Shown here: piece by piece, positions 1-11,456 of the stretch | Position numbering within the stretch: the stretch's first letter is position 1 | How the letters are laid out: every line of letters begins with the position of its first letter | Source: Saccharomyces paradoxus | Taxonomy: Eukaryota > Ascomycota > Saccharomycetes > Saccharomycetales > Saccharomycetaceae | Assembly: GCF_002079055.1 (NCBI RefSeq) | Contig: NC_047490.1 | Span: 372,001-436,000, forward strand | Reading direction: 5' to 3' | Length of the DNA: 64,000 bases | Program-made: the position numbers and the translations under genes | The notes under the pieces: generated by a model | What the model was told of the DNA's origin: nothing | The model's input: the letters and a program-made list of their open reading frames with translations, nothing else | Database searches by the model: none

Positions 1-189
1 CCTGAAAAGGATGTTGTCACCGTGTGGTCCGCACCAAATTACTGTTATAGATGTGGTAATGTCGCAAGTGTAATGAAGGTCGATGATGATTTGGAACCTA
101 CTTTCAAGATTTTCTCCGCTGTCCCCGATGATTACATAAGAGAATCAACGGCAAACCATAATAATCAAAGAGCCGGCTACTTCTTGTAA
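1..189 (+). CDS. SIT4: SIT4, C-terminal end of PP2A-like Ser/Thr phosphatase (partial)
   Basis: The window opens in frame inside a phosphatase gene and reads 62 codons to a TAA stop at 187-189. The visible part carries the PPP-family signature [13 protein letters not shown] near its start and ends in NNQRAGYFL, the carboxy-terminal type of the PP2A/PP4/PP6 group, where the final Leu is the methylation site in relatives. Sit4 is the PP6-like catalytic subunit that works with the SAP proteins (Sap155, Sap185, Sap190, Sap4) in G1 progression and TOR signalling. The rest of the gene, including the metal-binding motifs, lies upstream of base 1. The identification is supported by the neighbour NPC2, which follows SIT4 on S. 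cerevisiae chromosome IV. Confidence 0.93.
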   Translation, partial: PEKDVVTVWSAPNYCYRCGNVASVMKVDDDLEPTFKIFSAVPDDYIRESTANHNNQRAGYFL

Positions 190-1990
<1,801 letters not shown>

Positions 1991-2139
1991 TTTTTCTCAA
2001 AGGCAACAAGAATGAAAACTTGATAATATTAGATTCATGGCCCTGTATATACAAATTAAATAGTCTTGACGGAAAAATATAAACTTTTAATATAATAGTA
2101 ACGTCTGCATTTTATCTTTTTCTTCCGTATAAATCGTGC

Positions 2140-3060
2140 TTAATTCTTGATCCTTCCAGCTCTCTCTAAAGTGTCATCGACCAGATACCAGCCAGGATAA
2201 TAATCGTCACGGTATTTGCTAAATCTTTCTTTATCCACTACGGAAATAGGTGACGTGTTTATAACAGAGCTATGTTCGCCTTCTGCGTCCTTGCCAAATG
2301 CATGAGTGATTTCCCACTCAAAATCCAAAGTTGGATTATTGGAATCCTTCCTCAAGTGCGGGTTGGGCAATGAGTTGTTGATTCCACCAACAGATGTAAA
2401 ACCTTTACCGTATAGTCCACAAATTGGTTCATTAGAGTACAGTAAGAAACTCCATATATTGGTTAAGTCCCAATGTAAGAGAGGTTGCAATCTCATAAAA
2501 TCAGGCCAGTTAGAGTCTGTTCTTTGAATAGGTTTTAATGTTTCACCAAATGGGTCTGTGTGCCTAATACCTATCACTATGGCTTCGGTCTCAGGGTATA
2601 TTTTTATAAAATCTCTAAATGCATCTGCCATATTGACGGACGCTCCAGATTGTCTTTGCGATTCGTACAAGGACAGGCAATATCGCTCTGAGGTTTCCAA
2701 CACAAAATTTTCTAACGTGGGGAAAGTTTCTTCCTGATCAATAAAAACTGTTGGAAGCCTTTGCATGGGGAAGCTTTGAAATTCGAAATCAAATTGAGAA
2801 TTTTGAGCCTTAATAAAGAAATATTCCCATAAGCAACTTAAGTATAGCAAAAGTAATACCTGGCAATCTTTTCCCCCATTGTAGGAGAACGATATTTCCC
2901 CATTCAGTGGACTCCAGCGAACAAAAATTTCACTTAGTAGGTATTTTCTTGTCAACCGTATCGCTTCTTGTGTACTTGCTATTATTTGGGATTTTTGGTC
3001 TATGTGTAAGTAAGAGTTTGTTATCTCATAGCACAACTCAGCAGCCTTACTCAGTTGCAT
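2140..3060 (-). CDS. FAD1: FAD1, FAD synthetase (FMN adenylyltransferase)
   Basis: From the ATG at 3060 the frame gives 306 residues, the known length of yeast Fad1. It belongs to the PAPS-reductase-like adenylyltransferases: the PP-loop-type motif FSYNGGKDCQVLL lies at about residues 58-70, and the C-terminal half carries the conserved LQPLLHWDLTNIW block. Fad1 converts FMN and ATP to FAD and pyrophosphate and is essential; most of it is cytosolic. The frame stays open for 42 more codons upstream without an ATG (3061-3186) and is strikingly basic; see findings. Its promoter lies in the 346 bases up to the MTF2 stop codon. Confidence 0.95.
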   Translation of the reverse strand: MQLSKAAELCYEITNSYLHIDQKSQIIASTQEAIRLTRKYLLSEIFVRWSPLNGEISFSYNGGKDCQVLLLLYLSCLWEYFFIKAQNSQFDFEFQSFPMQRLPTVFIDQEETFPTLENFVLETSERYCLSLYESQRQSGASVNMADAFRDFIKIYPETEAIVIGIRHTDPFGETLKPIQRTDSNWPDFMRLQPLLHWDLTNIWSFLLYSNEPICGLYGKGFTSVGGINNSLPNPHLRKDSNNPTLDFEWEITHAFGKDAEGEHSSVINTSPISVVDKERFSKYRDDYYPGWYLVDDTLERAGRIKN

Positions 3061-3406
3061 ATTACGCTCCCCTATTTGTTTTTTGCTTCTTGCAAATACT
3101 ATCCTGTAATATCTGTTCTTTTTCAATATTTTACGAACAAAATCTCTCGAAGATTTTTTTGGGCTTTTCCTATAAGCAGATTTTTGCTAATCAACGTGTG
3201 ATATTCATCTATGTTAAACATATGTCCAAATTTTTGAGCTCTTCCCATCCTTTCGTTTGCTTCGGACTCTACAAATTTGAAGCTTGCCGACAGGCTGGCT
3301 AGAAAATAGAAAACTGGAACAAAAGCCAGTGTGAGAAGTAGCGTTTATTAGTGCCTTTAATTCCAACACATATATACAACATTATTTACAAGGTTTGAAT
3401 ATTTTC

Positions 3407-4729
3407 CTACCTATCTCTAGTTAAGTTTTTTTTGAGGCTTTTTAGGTAATTTTCAACAACTAGTAAATCATTGTTCGTGTCTTTATTCCATAAAACACCC
3501 ACATTCACAATTTTATCTACCCTTGATATGACTTCCTCATCTGCATCGAGCTGTTTTCCTGTTTCAAGAAAAACATCCTCATTTAAGCTTCTCATTTCTT
3601 TGACAATCTTATCTAGTATATCCACGGTTTCAATATTTCCAATGACACCATTCACGCTCATCTCGGTAACCACACGTCTCAAATAGCGAATCTCCTGGAA
3701 GTTTTCCCACAATAACTGAACCAGCAAATTGTAGAAATCAACATTACAAATTGTTAAATATAGTGAAACGTCCATGTTGTTTTTGCATTCATTATAAACA
3801 TAGGATATCAACGTATATTTTCTGTCTGCTGGAAAATCAAAGTCAGCTAATGTAAGCGATTTGACTATGATATATGGTAAAGTCATTGCAAACGGTTTCG
3901 GTAGTTCTGCCGGTTTGTTTATACACGAAGTTCTAATATCTTCGAAAATATTTGAAGATTCTGCATTCATCTTTGACTCTATATCCTTGTCCCTTTCCCT
4001 GTAAATCTCTAATGACTGCTTTAGGTATTCTAGAAGATCGTAATCGTTCTTAACAGCTCCCCTCAGGTAATCAATGTGAGGTTTCAAAACCTGGTCCAGT
4101 GTGGTTTGGTAGCGGATTTTATTACCAATTTCTTGCATTACTTCCTCGCTAAATTTGACGTTCAAATGTGTAACTGGTTCCTTCAAAACTCGAGTTCCCA
4201 AGTTTTTGTACTGATCGAGAGTTAGTGATTCTCTGTTGCTTTTGTTAAGGCTACTATTTTCGTCAAATATCTTTTCTAGCAGAGTTCTTGTTTGCTCACT
4301 AATCGTTTTATTGCCAACTTCAGAAGATTCCGCCCTTTCATACACGTAATCATTGCCCGCCGTTTCCCTCAGAAATTCACGGTCCTTATTCGGAAGTTCT
4401 CTTTGAGTTCTTTGACTATGATTAAAGACAATTTTTTCTTTCTTTACGCCAGTTCCTTTGGAATTATCATAGAGCCCGTTGTAATACTTATCAATTATTT
4501 TGCTCGCATTGGTGTGTCTCATGTTTTCAACTTTTGCTCCAGCTTCAAATAATTCACCAAATACCTTACGTTCCTCTTCAAGAGCTTGCTCAAACGTCTT
4601 TTCATTTAAAGCTTTTTCTATTTTGTAAGTTTTTGCATCTTTCAAATTAGCTTCATTCAGCAAGCATCTAGGGATGTAGTGTATGTATCTATAGTTACAG
4701 TTTTTTAATATAGATGATGCTTTGATCAT
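3407..4729 (-). CDS. MTF2: MTF2 (NAM1), mitochondrial mRNA maturation/translation factor
   Basis: 440 residues from the ATG at 4729, matching the yeast length. The N-terminus (MIKASSILKNCNYRYIHYI) is basic, amphipathic and free of acidic residues, as expected for a matrix presequence. The body is mostly helical with no enzymatic motif that I recognise. Mtf2/Nam1 is a matrix protein linked to the mitochondrial RNA polymerase Rpo41 and to stability and translation of mitochondrial transcripts such as ATP6/8 and COX1. The frame continues 16 codons upstream of the chosen ATG without another ATG. Identification rests on recalled sequence and gene order. Confidence 0.92.
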   Translation of the reverse strand: MIKASSILKNCNYRYIHYIPRCLLNEANLKDAKTYKIEKALNEKTFEQALEEERKVFGELFEAGAKVENMRHTNASKIIDKYYNGLYDNSKGTGVKKEKIVFNHSQRTQRELPNKDREFLRETAGNDYVYERAESSEVGNKTISEQTRTLLEKIFDENSSLNKSNRESLTLDQYKNLGTRVLKEPVTHLNVKFSEEVMQEIGNKIRYQTTLDQVLKPHIDYLRGAVKNDYDLLEYLKQSLEIYRERDKDIESKMNAESSNIFEDIRTSCINKPAELPKPFAMTLPYIIVKSLTLADFDFPADRKYTLISYVYNECKNNMDVSLYLTICNVDFYNLLVQLLWENFQEIRYLRRVVTEMSVNGVIGNIETVDILDKIVKEMRSLNEDVFLETGKQLDADEEVISRVDKIVNVGVLWNKDTNNDLLVVENYLKSLKKNLTRDR

Positions 4730-5139
4730 TGTATGATGTGTTGCACTCTTCCCAACTTCTTTCTTCTTCTTTTCCAATAGTTTCTTAAGTTTGCAAGTAC
4801 CGTCACAGTTTTTCGGGTTAGACGCCTAAATACATTTTTCTGAATAAATATGTATGTATGTTGTAAGTGCTAGATACAGTTGATGAATGGCGGTATAGAA
4901 TGCTCTATACATCGTAAAAGTGCATAGAGATTGAGCAGTAGTATTTTTTTTATCAAACTTTCATTTTCAGAGAGATTAAGAGCCGTGATGATCATACTCC
5001 CCAGGAAATAAATGCACAGCGGAGGGGAAACCTCGCAAAAACATTCTAACAGAGACACTTGTTCCTTTGATAACTACTATTAGATCTAATATGTTTGAAA
5101 TTTTGTGTGCTGATTATTAGGGTTACTCTAATAATACTT
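4730..5139. other. MTF2-PRP11 intergenic region
   Basis: Promoter of MTF2 and 3' end of PRP11, both minus-strand. A 62-codon frame at 4870-5058 starts with GTG, not ATG, and has no recognisable features, so it is not called. No RNA gene seen. Confidence 0.55.
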
Positions 5140-5940
5140 TCAAGCACCGGCTAGTTCTGGTTCCGCTTGTTTAAAGAAGAATTGAACATAATACAACTTT
5201 GAGACAGCATCCCAAAATGAACATTTTCTATTCAACTCATCCACTCCATCTTCACTAGTATTCATTTCATTATTTTCACCGAATACTATTTCGTTTGGAG
5301 GTAGCTCAATGGCGATATTTTCAAAGGGTTCATACGCAATAACAAGAAATTTTTTTCCTTTTTGTTTTGAATCTGACAATTCTAACCCCGATACAATCCT
5401 GATGAGAGGAGGAATATTAACCGTATCATTGCTATCAGCGCCATTTACTTTGTCTTCACTACCGTAATTTACCTGAATAGCCAAGCCTACCGATCCGGTC
5501 TTTGGGCCTTTTACAGTAGCCATTTTACAAACAGGGATCGCGCCGTTATTTTTCAAAGATTGCTTAGCTTCAATTATTTTTTGTTGTTGCAGAAAATTCT
5601 GAGCTGTTTGGCCTTCCTTTCCTTGAAAATTTTTCTCTATGCTGATACCACGCCTTAACACATTTAATCCATGTTTCTTCCCACCCAAATGTCTTTCAAC
5701 ACTGGACCAAGACATGTGCATTGTATTACATAGTTTACAAACTAGTTTGCCGGAGTGATTTTTGTAAATATATGGGTTAGATCTCACTTGATCGTCTTGC
5801 TCATCTTGAAAAGTGTACGGTACATCCTCGCCTTTACTAAGCAATGATTCAACTTCTTTCCTTCGCTGTAAGTTAAACTGAGATTCTGAGGCTATACCAC
5901 CGCCTCCTTTCTTTGATCCAACACCTTCTAAGTAATTCAT
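5140..5940 (-). CDS. PRP11: PRP11, SF3a subunit of the U2 snRNP
   Basis: 266 residues, the length of yeast Prp11 (SF3a66/SF3A2 orthologue). A matrin-type C2H2 zinc finger is visible: Cys68, Cys71, His84 and His90 (C-x2-C-x12-H-x5-H), within the motif LVCKLCNTMHMSWSSVERH. Prp11 joins Prp9 and Prp21 to form SF3a, which allows stable U2 snRNP binding to the branch site before splicing; its partner gene PRP9 lies 23 kb away in this same window. The start codon is the first ATG of the frame. Confidence 0.95.
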   Translation of the reverse strand: MNYLEGVGSKKGGGGIASESQFNLQRRKEVESLLSKGEDVPYTFQDEQDDQVRSNPYIYKNHSGKLVCKLCNTMHMSWSSVERHLGGKKHGLNVLRRGISIEKNFQGKEGQTAQNFLQQQKIIEAKQSLKNNGAIPVCKMATVKGPKTGSVGLAIQVNYGSEDKVNGADSNDTVNIPPLIRIVSGLELSDSKQKGKKFLVIAYEPFENIAIELPPNEIVFGENNEMNTSEDGVDELNRKCSFWDAVSKLYYVQFFFKQAEPELAGA

Positions 5941-6207
5941 TTTGAATGTGTAGATGCGCTGAATGCTATCAATTTGCTGTTCTACCCTCCACTTTCACAT
6001 CAAGGCTGTTTAGCCTTATATCTATTACTTTTTTTTTTTTCGTTTTTTTAGCGAAATGGGCGGTATATATAATACTTCACCCGGTACAATAAAAAATAGC
6101 AGAATGTAAATAAAAATTAACTACAATGATTAAAAGGAAAACAAAATTATTTGCCATACTATGTATACTGACATTAATTTGGCACTTTTAAATTATTAAA
6201 TCGTCTT
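5941..6207. other. PRP11 promoter / SIR2 3' region
   Basis: A 267-base gap with T-rich tracts (a T run near 6030-6040) that probably act as the nucleosome-poor PRP11 promoter. Nothing else seen. Confidence 0.5.
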
Positions 6208-7914
6208 CTACTTAGAGATTTCTGGATGTTCGTCTGATGTAACGATGTACACGCCCTTATCATTCTCCTGGCATTTAAAGTTCTCGTTCTTTAAATCATT
6301 CCATTTTTTATGCGGAATTGTCCAGCCACATTTCTGAGCTACCATAGCCGCAATATCATCGCAGTACCCTAAAAGGGACAAATCAAATTCTGCGTGCTTT
6401 ACCGGATCACGGTTAATCAGGACTTGGGGAACGTGGGCAGGGATCATATTTACGATTTCGGACACTGGTGCTACTTTTAAACTTGTCCCGATGCAGATCA
6501 ACAAATCGCATTCCAGGATATCTTCACGAATACTCTTGTGAAATTTATTTGGCAGAGCTTCACCAAAGAACGTGATATCGGGTTTGAGAACACCGTATGA
6601 GTTGAGGATATATGGAGGCCTTTCCGGTGCTGAAACCTGAGATGCAGCGACTTCTACTTTATTAGAATTTGAAGTACTATTATATCCTTCCGGGAAATAC
6701 TCTCTTCTTTTTTTATAGCAGTACGGGCATAATGGAAGTTCGAGGTTCCTAATTTTATTAAATATTCTCTCACCGGGTAGGTTCCAATGGCAAGTAACAC
6801 AGGTGGCAGTAGCAAAAGAGCCATGGCACTGGACCAGTTTATCTGTGCTTATTCCAGCATAAGATTCCAAATTATCAATGTTTTGAGTATAATTCCTCAA
6901 TAACTTCCCTTTTGTTTGTAGCATCTTAATGAAACTATGCAATGGAGAATAAATGTTTTCTGGCGGTAAAACCATATTTGCAATATTATAGAAAACAGAA
7001 GGATCGTGCATAAATATATTGTAATTGAAAACGTCCTGAGGATCATCGAGCCCCAAATGCCTGATCTTTGAATAGAACCCTTCAGAAGATCTAAAGTCAG
7101 GGATCCCTAATGAAGTTGAAACACCTGCACCAGTCAGGACCAAAATTTTTTTAGCGGTATGTAATTTTTGAATAAAATGATCAATGGTGAAAAAATTGGA
7201 TAATCTTAATCTTGTACACAAAACCTTGTTAATCGCCCTTTGTAAATCTTTGATTAGACGAACTGTTTGCTTTTTTGCCAACGGGTCTTCCACACTTGTA
7301 ACAGAAATTGTACTTTCCAAATCTTGGAGGGGCTCTGGCGGGTTTATATGAACAATACTGTTGATGGTGCCGATAAGCGCTTGATCCTTGACTTCAAAGC
7401 CTAGCAACTTAATCAGATAGTATATATATAACGAGTTCAAATCCTCGGGGAGGTAGGTGTCTAGAAATCTGTGTGCACCATAATATTTCAGGAACATTCG
7501 AGCATTTAAAGACTCTCGTTTAGTGAAGGATGGTCCGTAAAAAACGCCACTTGATGAGTTTTTACTGATTATAATTGGCCCCTTGGGCGTCTCCGGCTTC
7601 AAAACGTCATTAGACATCGACGCTACTGAAGCTGCTGACACTGCCAAGGGATCCATGTCATTGGCTGGTTTAAGCTCCATTGATGCCACTTCTCCAAGCG
7701 CAGCCTTAGTGTGCCCAAGCCTATTTGTTATCTTGGTTTCCATCAAGGAAGCCGGCTGTGCTACTTTTGACTTCTTATGCAAAGGTTCACTATTATTTAT
7801 AGTGTCATCGGGTTGTTTTCTGATCGCGTCTTTATCTTGTGTGGGGCTTACTGTATTTGAAACCTTATTTTCACTAGTCTTCGATACGGCGTGATTCATA
7901 TGTGAGATGGTCAT
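6208..7914 (-). CDS. SIR2: SIR2, NAD-dependent histone deacetylase
   Basis: 568 residues from the ATG at 7914. The sirtuin core shows the NAD-binding GAG motif at 262-264, TQNID at 343-347, catalytic His364 in QCHGS, and four zinc cysteines 372, 375, 396 and 399. Residue numbers up to there match those I know for S. cerevisiae Sir2 (H364). Sir2 deacetylates H4K16 and H3 at the silent mating loci, telomeres (SIR complex) and rDNA (RENT complex). It is about six residues longer than the reference as I recall, mainly from a Ser/Thr/Asn-rich insertion just after the zinc module (STSNSN). The frame is open for at least another 48 codons upstream but without an ATG, so those are left out. Confidence 0.97.
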   Translation of the reverse strand: MTISHMNHAVSKTSENKVSNTVSPTQDKDAIRKQPDDTINNSEPLHKKSKVAQPASLMETKITNRLGHTKAALGEVASMELKPANDMDPLAVSAASVASMSNDVLKPETPKGPIIISKNSSSGVFYGPSFTKRESLNARMFLKYYGAHRFLDTYLPEDLNSLYIYYLIKLLGFEVKDQALIGTINSIVHINPPEPLQDLESTISVTSVEDPLAKKQTVRLIKDLQRAINKVLCTRLRLSNFFTIDHFIQKLHTAKKILVLTGAGVSTSLGIPDFRSSEGFYSKIRHLGLDDPQDVFNYNIFMHDPSVFYNIANMVLPPENIYSPLHSFIKMLQTKGKLLRNYTQNIDNLESYAGISTDKLVQCHGSFATATCVTCHWNLPGERIFNKIRNLELPLCPYCYKKRREYFPEGYNSTSNSNKVEVAASQVSAPERPPYILNSYGVLKPDITFFGEALPNKFHKSIREDILECDLLICIGTSLKVAPVSEIVNMIPAHVPQVLINRDPVKHAEFDLSLLGYCDDIAAMVAQKCGWTIPHKKWNDLKNENFKCQENDKGVYIVTSDEHPEISK

Positions 7915-8339
7915 CCAGCTTTTGATGTGCCGATGAGGGAAAAATGGCCTAAATGTGTCTACCGAAGCGATGCCTAATTCGTTGAAATAAGTGAGAATGG
8001 GTTTACATCTCTTTACTAAACAGGTTTTCCTGGGTGGTAAAAAAGAGAAGTCTTTCAAACTATGCGACCTGGAAAAAAAATTATTTTACCGCAACTGGCG
8101 CCCAAAGAGAGCAAAAAAATATTCTTCGTTTTTTCTTTGAGATGGGAAAGCAAGCATTTTGGCAAGTAGAAGCTCTGCCTGTCCTGAACCATGGTTGGAA
8201 GGTGTACTAGACGTTGCTTGGAAATGATGTGGCTTATATTGTTGTATCTATTATGAACATATGCGCATATATATAAAAATATACATAATTATATACATAA
8301 TTGCGTAAGAGTGAGTTGACACATTGAGGAGGGTGCGAG
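7915..8339. other. NAT1-SIR2 intergenic region
   Basis: It contains the SIR2 promoter next to 7914 and the NAT1 3' region, which is rich in TATA-like dinucleotides at 8260-8300. The first 144 bases are in-frame open sequence upstream of SIR2 (see findings). No other gene seen. Confidence 0.5.
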
Positions 8340-10910
8340 TTATAATTGGTACTGTAAAATTTCGTTCTGGGCGTGGGGTTCCAAGGGAGAAAGACTGTTA
8401 ATAATTATTTCTTTCAAGTTAGATTGTTCGACGGGAACATCCTCGCGATAGCGATACAGAAATAGCAGGCCGTTTATATCATTTTCGTCGAACTTTTCTT
8501 GATAGAATTTCAACCAATCGAAGCTATCGTTAGAGATTTCATTTAATGGTAACATTTCAGAATAGTCTTTCTCAAGACTTTTCGTGACTACTTTCTTCAA
8601 AATCGGATCAAAGGGGGTGTTGTTTCTCGTGGCATGCAACAAAACAATCGCCATACTACCAAATAACCCGTTCTTAGAGCCAAATTTCTTAGCGAATTTG
8701 TTCAAAGAGGCAAAGCACAAAGCCAACTTTCCAACTCTGTAGTTAAATTCAAAGTCCAAGACACAATCTCTTTCATCTTCTCTGACTTGTTTAGAGTAGT
8801 TATTGTAAAATTCGGTGGCGAAGTTCTCCATTGGCGTGGCAGTTTCAATTAACTTTTCGCCAAATACATCGCTGTCTTGGTCATTCGGATAAGCCGCAAC
8901 ACTCTTGGCTTCAATTTCTTTCCGTTTGTTCATGGCAGCGGCTTCCTTTTTAGCTTTTTTCTTTTGACTACTGCTGATACTGTTTTGGCCATTATTTTCA
9001 ATTTCATCTGCGTTTTCATCCACAGAATCAGACTTTCTTTTCAAGTGATCATCATGCATTTGAAAGTAGAGCTTTGATGCTTCTTTCATTGCGCGAACAT
9101 ACATGGGTTTGGTATAAAGTGCCTTTCCCCATTTTAACATCTCCAGATAAGCTCTTGGCGTACCTTTTCTCATACAGTATGAGTGGAAATCCAGCTGATC
9201 ATCTTCAAATTGTTTATAGAACTTAGGAATAGCATTGAATCTTTTCAGTGCCAGACCTTTATATTTGCGAACAAGCCACTGGTTTTCTTTGATATCATTT
9301 GCAGTTCCTCCGTTTTCATCTTCTTCTTCCCCATTCTTTAGTGACACCAAATCATCTAATCTCTTTTTTCTTTCTAGGTACAGTCTATAATAGGCTTCTG
9401 CCTGCTCCACGATAAACCAGGAAGCTTCTACAAGGTGTAAGTCCTTAATACCATTAACGGAATCATCGTTCTTGGTGAAAAGGGATGCGATTTCGACACC
9501 CTTGTCAATATTGTTCGCCCTTAAAAAGTACTTCACCGTCTTACAATTGATAAACCTGTCCTGCAAATCTAGTTGCCTGCCTTCTTCCAAAATCTCGGCA
9601 GCTGTGTCCATTAGGCCTAGATGCTTCAGAATACGTGCCTTGAGGATGTAGAACTCAACTAAAGTTGGGGTGTGGTCAAGGGCAGCATCGATATATTCTT
9701 GGGCTTTGGGGAAATCATTTAGGAAAAGGTAATGCTGAGACAAGTAGTAATTCGTCCAAATAAATGGAATTGGATCCTGCGTGCCATCCAATCCGGACAA
9801 ATAATCAAGGACAATTTTTTCCAATAGTGGTGAAACTTTGGACTTCCTTCTTTGATAAAGAGGTTTTACGTTGGAGAAAGTTGCTGGAACACCACGCTTT
9901 AGTTGGGGCAAAACATATTCTTTCAATTTTTTGTCAAGTTCTTCTTCATCCTGAAGAAAAGTTAGTGGAATAAACTTTGGTGGTTCGCATCTTGGATAAA
10001 ATTGTTCGAGTTTTCCATACAAAGCTTTCCTCAATTTATCGTCACCTTGGATTCCCAAAGATACTTCCAGCAATTTATAGTACTTAAAATTGTCTGGATT
10101 CCTTTTGATTAGAGTTCTATAAACAATGGACGCATCTTTTAGTTGACCCAATTTCATGTAAACTGTTGCTTTTCTCTCTAATAAACCGAACTTATCAAAG
10201 ACACATGGTTCGACATCATTCAAATGCTTCAATACATTTTGCAACTTGTCTTGGTTATCACCGGCAGCCTTATACATAATGTCATTTTTGTACATTAAAC
10301 ACTCACTGTGTTCATATTTCTCCGAATCAGATATTTTTCCCTCAGCGAGTTTTTCAAATTGAGATAACGTGTTGATTGCTTGTTGCCTTTCACCATTTAC
10401 ATCTTGCGCGACAGCTAATGACGTCCAGTTGGCACGGTAGCCAAGAAATGATTCCCAATACTTTTTCCTGGAAACTAAAGCACTCTTGAAATCACCGATT
10501 TGTGATTGTAAAGTTGCCAAGTCTCTATGTATTTGCTTGTTAGTGGAGCCATTGTTCAAAGCCGCCGTGAACCATTTAATAGATTCTTTGTACTCTTTGG
10601 TGTTTCTCATATAGATACCTAATACATGGCAGCAGATTGGTGATGCAGAAACGCCCTCAATTTTCCTGATGGCATTAGCCACATAGGAAGCGGCGTCATC
10701 TTTCTCACCTACAGAATATAAATCAAGACCCTTTAAAGCCAAGGAATCAACGTGACTACCATCTTTTTTCAAGATTGCGTCTAGCAGCTTGAGAGATTTC
10801 TTGTATTGCTTGCCTTCGTATAGTTTCAAAGCCTCGAGGAACTGATCATTTTCTTTCTTCAGAGCTGTTTTAGCTACTGGTTTGGGCTTAGTGCCTCTTT
10901 TTCTGGACAT
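8340..10910 (-). CDS. NAT1: NAT1, auxiliary subunit of N-terminal acetyltransferase NatA
   Basis: 856 residues of TPR-type helical repeats from the N-terminus (for example the YEGKQYKKSLKLLDAIL repeat near 31-47) through most of the chain, with a Lys-rich low-complexity stretch (SSSQKKKAKKEAAAMNKRKE) around residue 650. Nat1 (Naa15) is the ribosome-docking scaffold that binds the catalytic Ard1 and Nat5 and directs acetylation of Ser, Ala, Gly and Thr N-termini. Length is within two residues of the S. cerevisiae protein. NatA is needed for Sir-dependent silencing, so its adjacency to SIR2 is curious but the two have separate promoters. Confidence 0.96.
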   Translation of the reverse strand: MSRKRGTKPKPVAKTALKKENDQFLEALKLYEGKQYKKSLKLLDAILKKDGSHVDSLALKGLDLYSVGEKDDAASYVANAIRKIEGVSASPICCHVLGIYMRNTKEYKESIKWFTAALNNGSTNKQIHRDLATLQSQIGDFKSALVSRKKYWESFLGYRANWTSLAVAQDVNGERQQAINTLSQFEKLAEGKISDSEKYEHSECLMYKNDIMYKAAGDNQDKLQNVLKHLNDVEPCVFDKFGLLERKATVYMKLGQLKDASIVYRTLIKRNPDNFKYYKLLEVSLGIQGDDKLRKALYGKLEQFYPRCEPPKFIPLTFLQDEEELDKKLKEYVLPQLKRGVPATFSNVKPLYQRRKSKVSPLLEKIVLDYLSGLDGTQDPIPFIWTNYYLSQHYLFLNDFPKAQEYIDAALDHTPTLVEFYILKARILKHLGLMDTAAEILEEGRQLDLQDRFINCKTVKYFLRANNIDKGVEIASLFTKNDDSVNGIKDLHLVEASWFIVEQAEAYYRLYLERKKRLDDLVSLKNGEEEDENGGTANDIKENQWLVRKYKGLALKRFNAIPKFYKQFEDDQLDFHSYCMRKGTPRAYLEMLKWGKALYTKPMYVRAMKEASKLYFQMHDDHLKRKSDSVDENADEIENNGQNSISSSQKKKAKKEAAAMNKRKEIEAKSVAAYPNDQDSDVFGEKLIETATPMENFATEFYNNYSKQVREDERDCVLDFEFNYRVGKLALCFASLNKFAKKFGSKNGLFGSMAIVLLHATRNNTPFDPILKKVVTKSLEKDYSEMLPLNEISNDSFDWLKFYQEKFDENDINGLLFLYRYREDVPVEQSNLKEIIINSLSPLEPHAQNEILQYQL

Positions 10911-11456
10911 GTTTCGTTAGGGTCAATCGCCTTACTCAAAGGTGTCTTGTCTTAAACCAGGAATCTGAACGTTATTTTTTTAGAAGGTTGGATTTCTAAG
11001 GTGGAAACTTTTTCATTTTCGCTCTTTTCTCTTTGTTCTATAGTACTGTGTTTCACGCGGTGCAGGGTAAAAAATGCATAGGTAACCTAGCGAACTGATT
11101 ATCAAGGTCACGCAATTTCGTGACATGTTTTAGAGCTATTATGTCTTCAGTTGTACTACAAAGTAGAAGTGTATCAATATTTTTAAGAATAAAATATTGA
11201 ATAGTGACCACATACTCGTTGGGAGTTTCCTTAGTAGTTTTTTCTCAGTTTAAGGTTATCGAACGTGGAGTGTGACGTTCTCACAGCACTTTGCGGACTT
11301 CGAAGAGTGACTACAGAAACTCTGATAATAAGGATGTTATATTAAATCCGAAGATATTCTGCAAGTGGATTTATCTATTATTTTATTTAAAATCTATAAT
11401 GGTTTATATGAATACGAACGAGAATGACGTGATGGATGTGATAAATGGTAAAATGA
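10911..11456. other. NAT1 promoter and 3' end of the giant adhesin gene
   Basis: Both flanking genes read on the minus strand; the NAT1 promoter must lie near 10911-11150. AT-rich, no tRNA, LTR or other recognisable element. Confidence 0.5.

Noticed and set aside
7583-7894. 103-codon plus-strand frame inside SIR2 (position of dubious YDL041W)
   Set aside because: Lies wholly antisense to SIR2 and shows no independent features.
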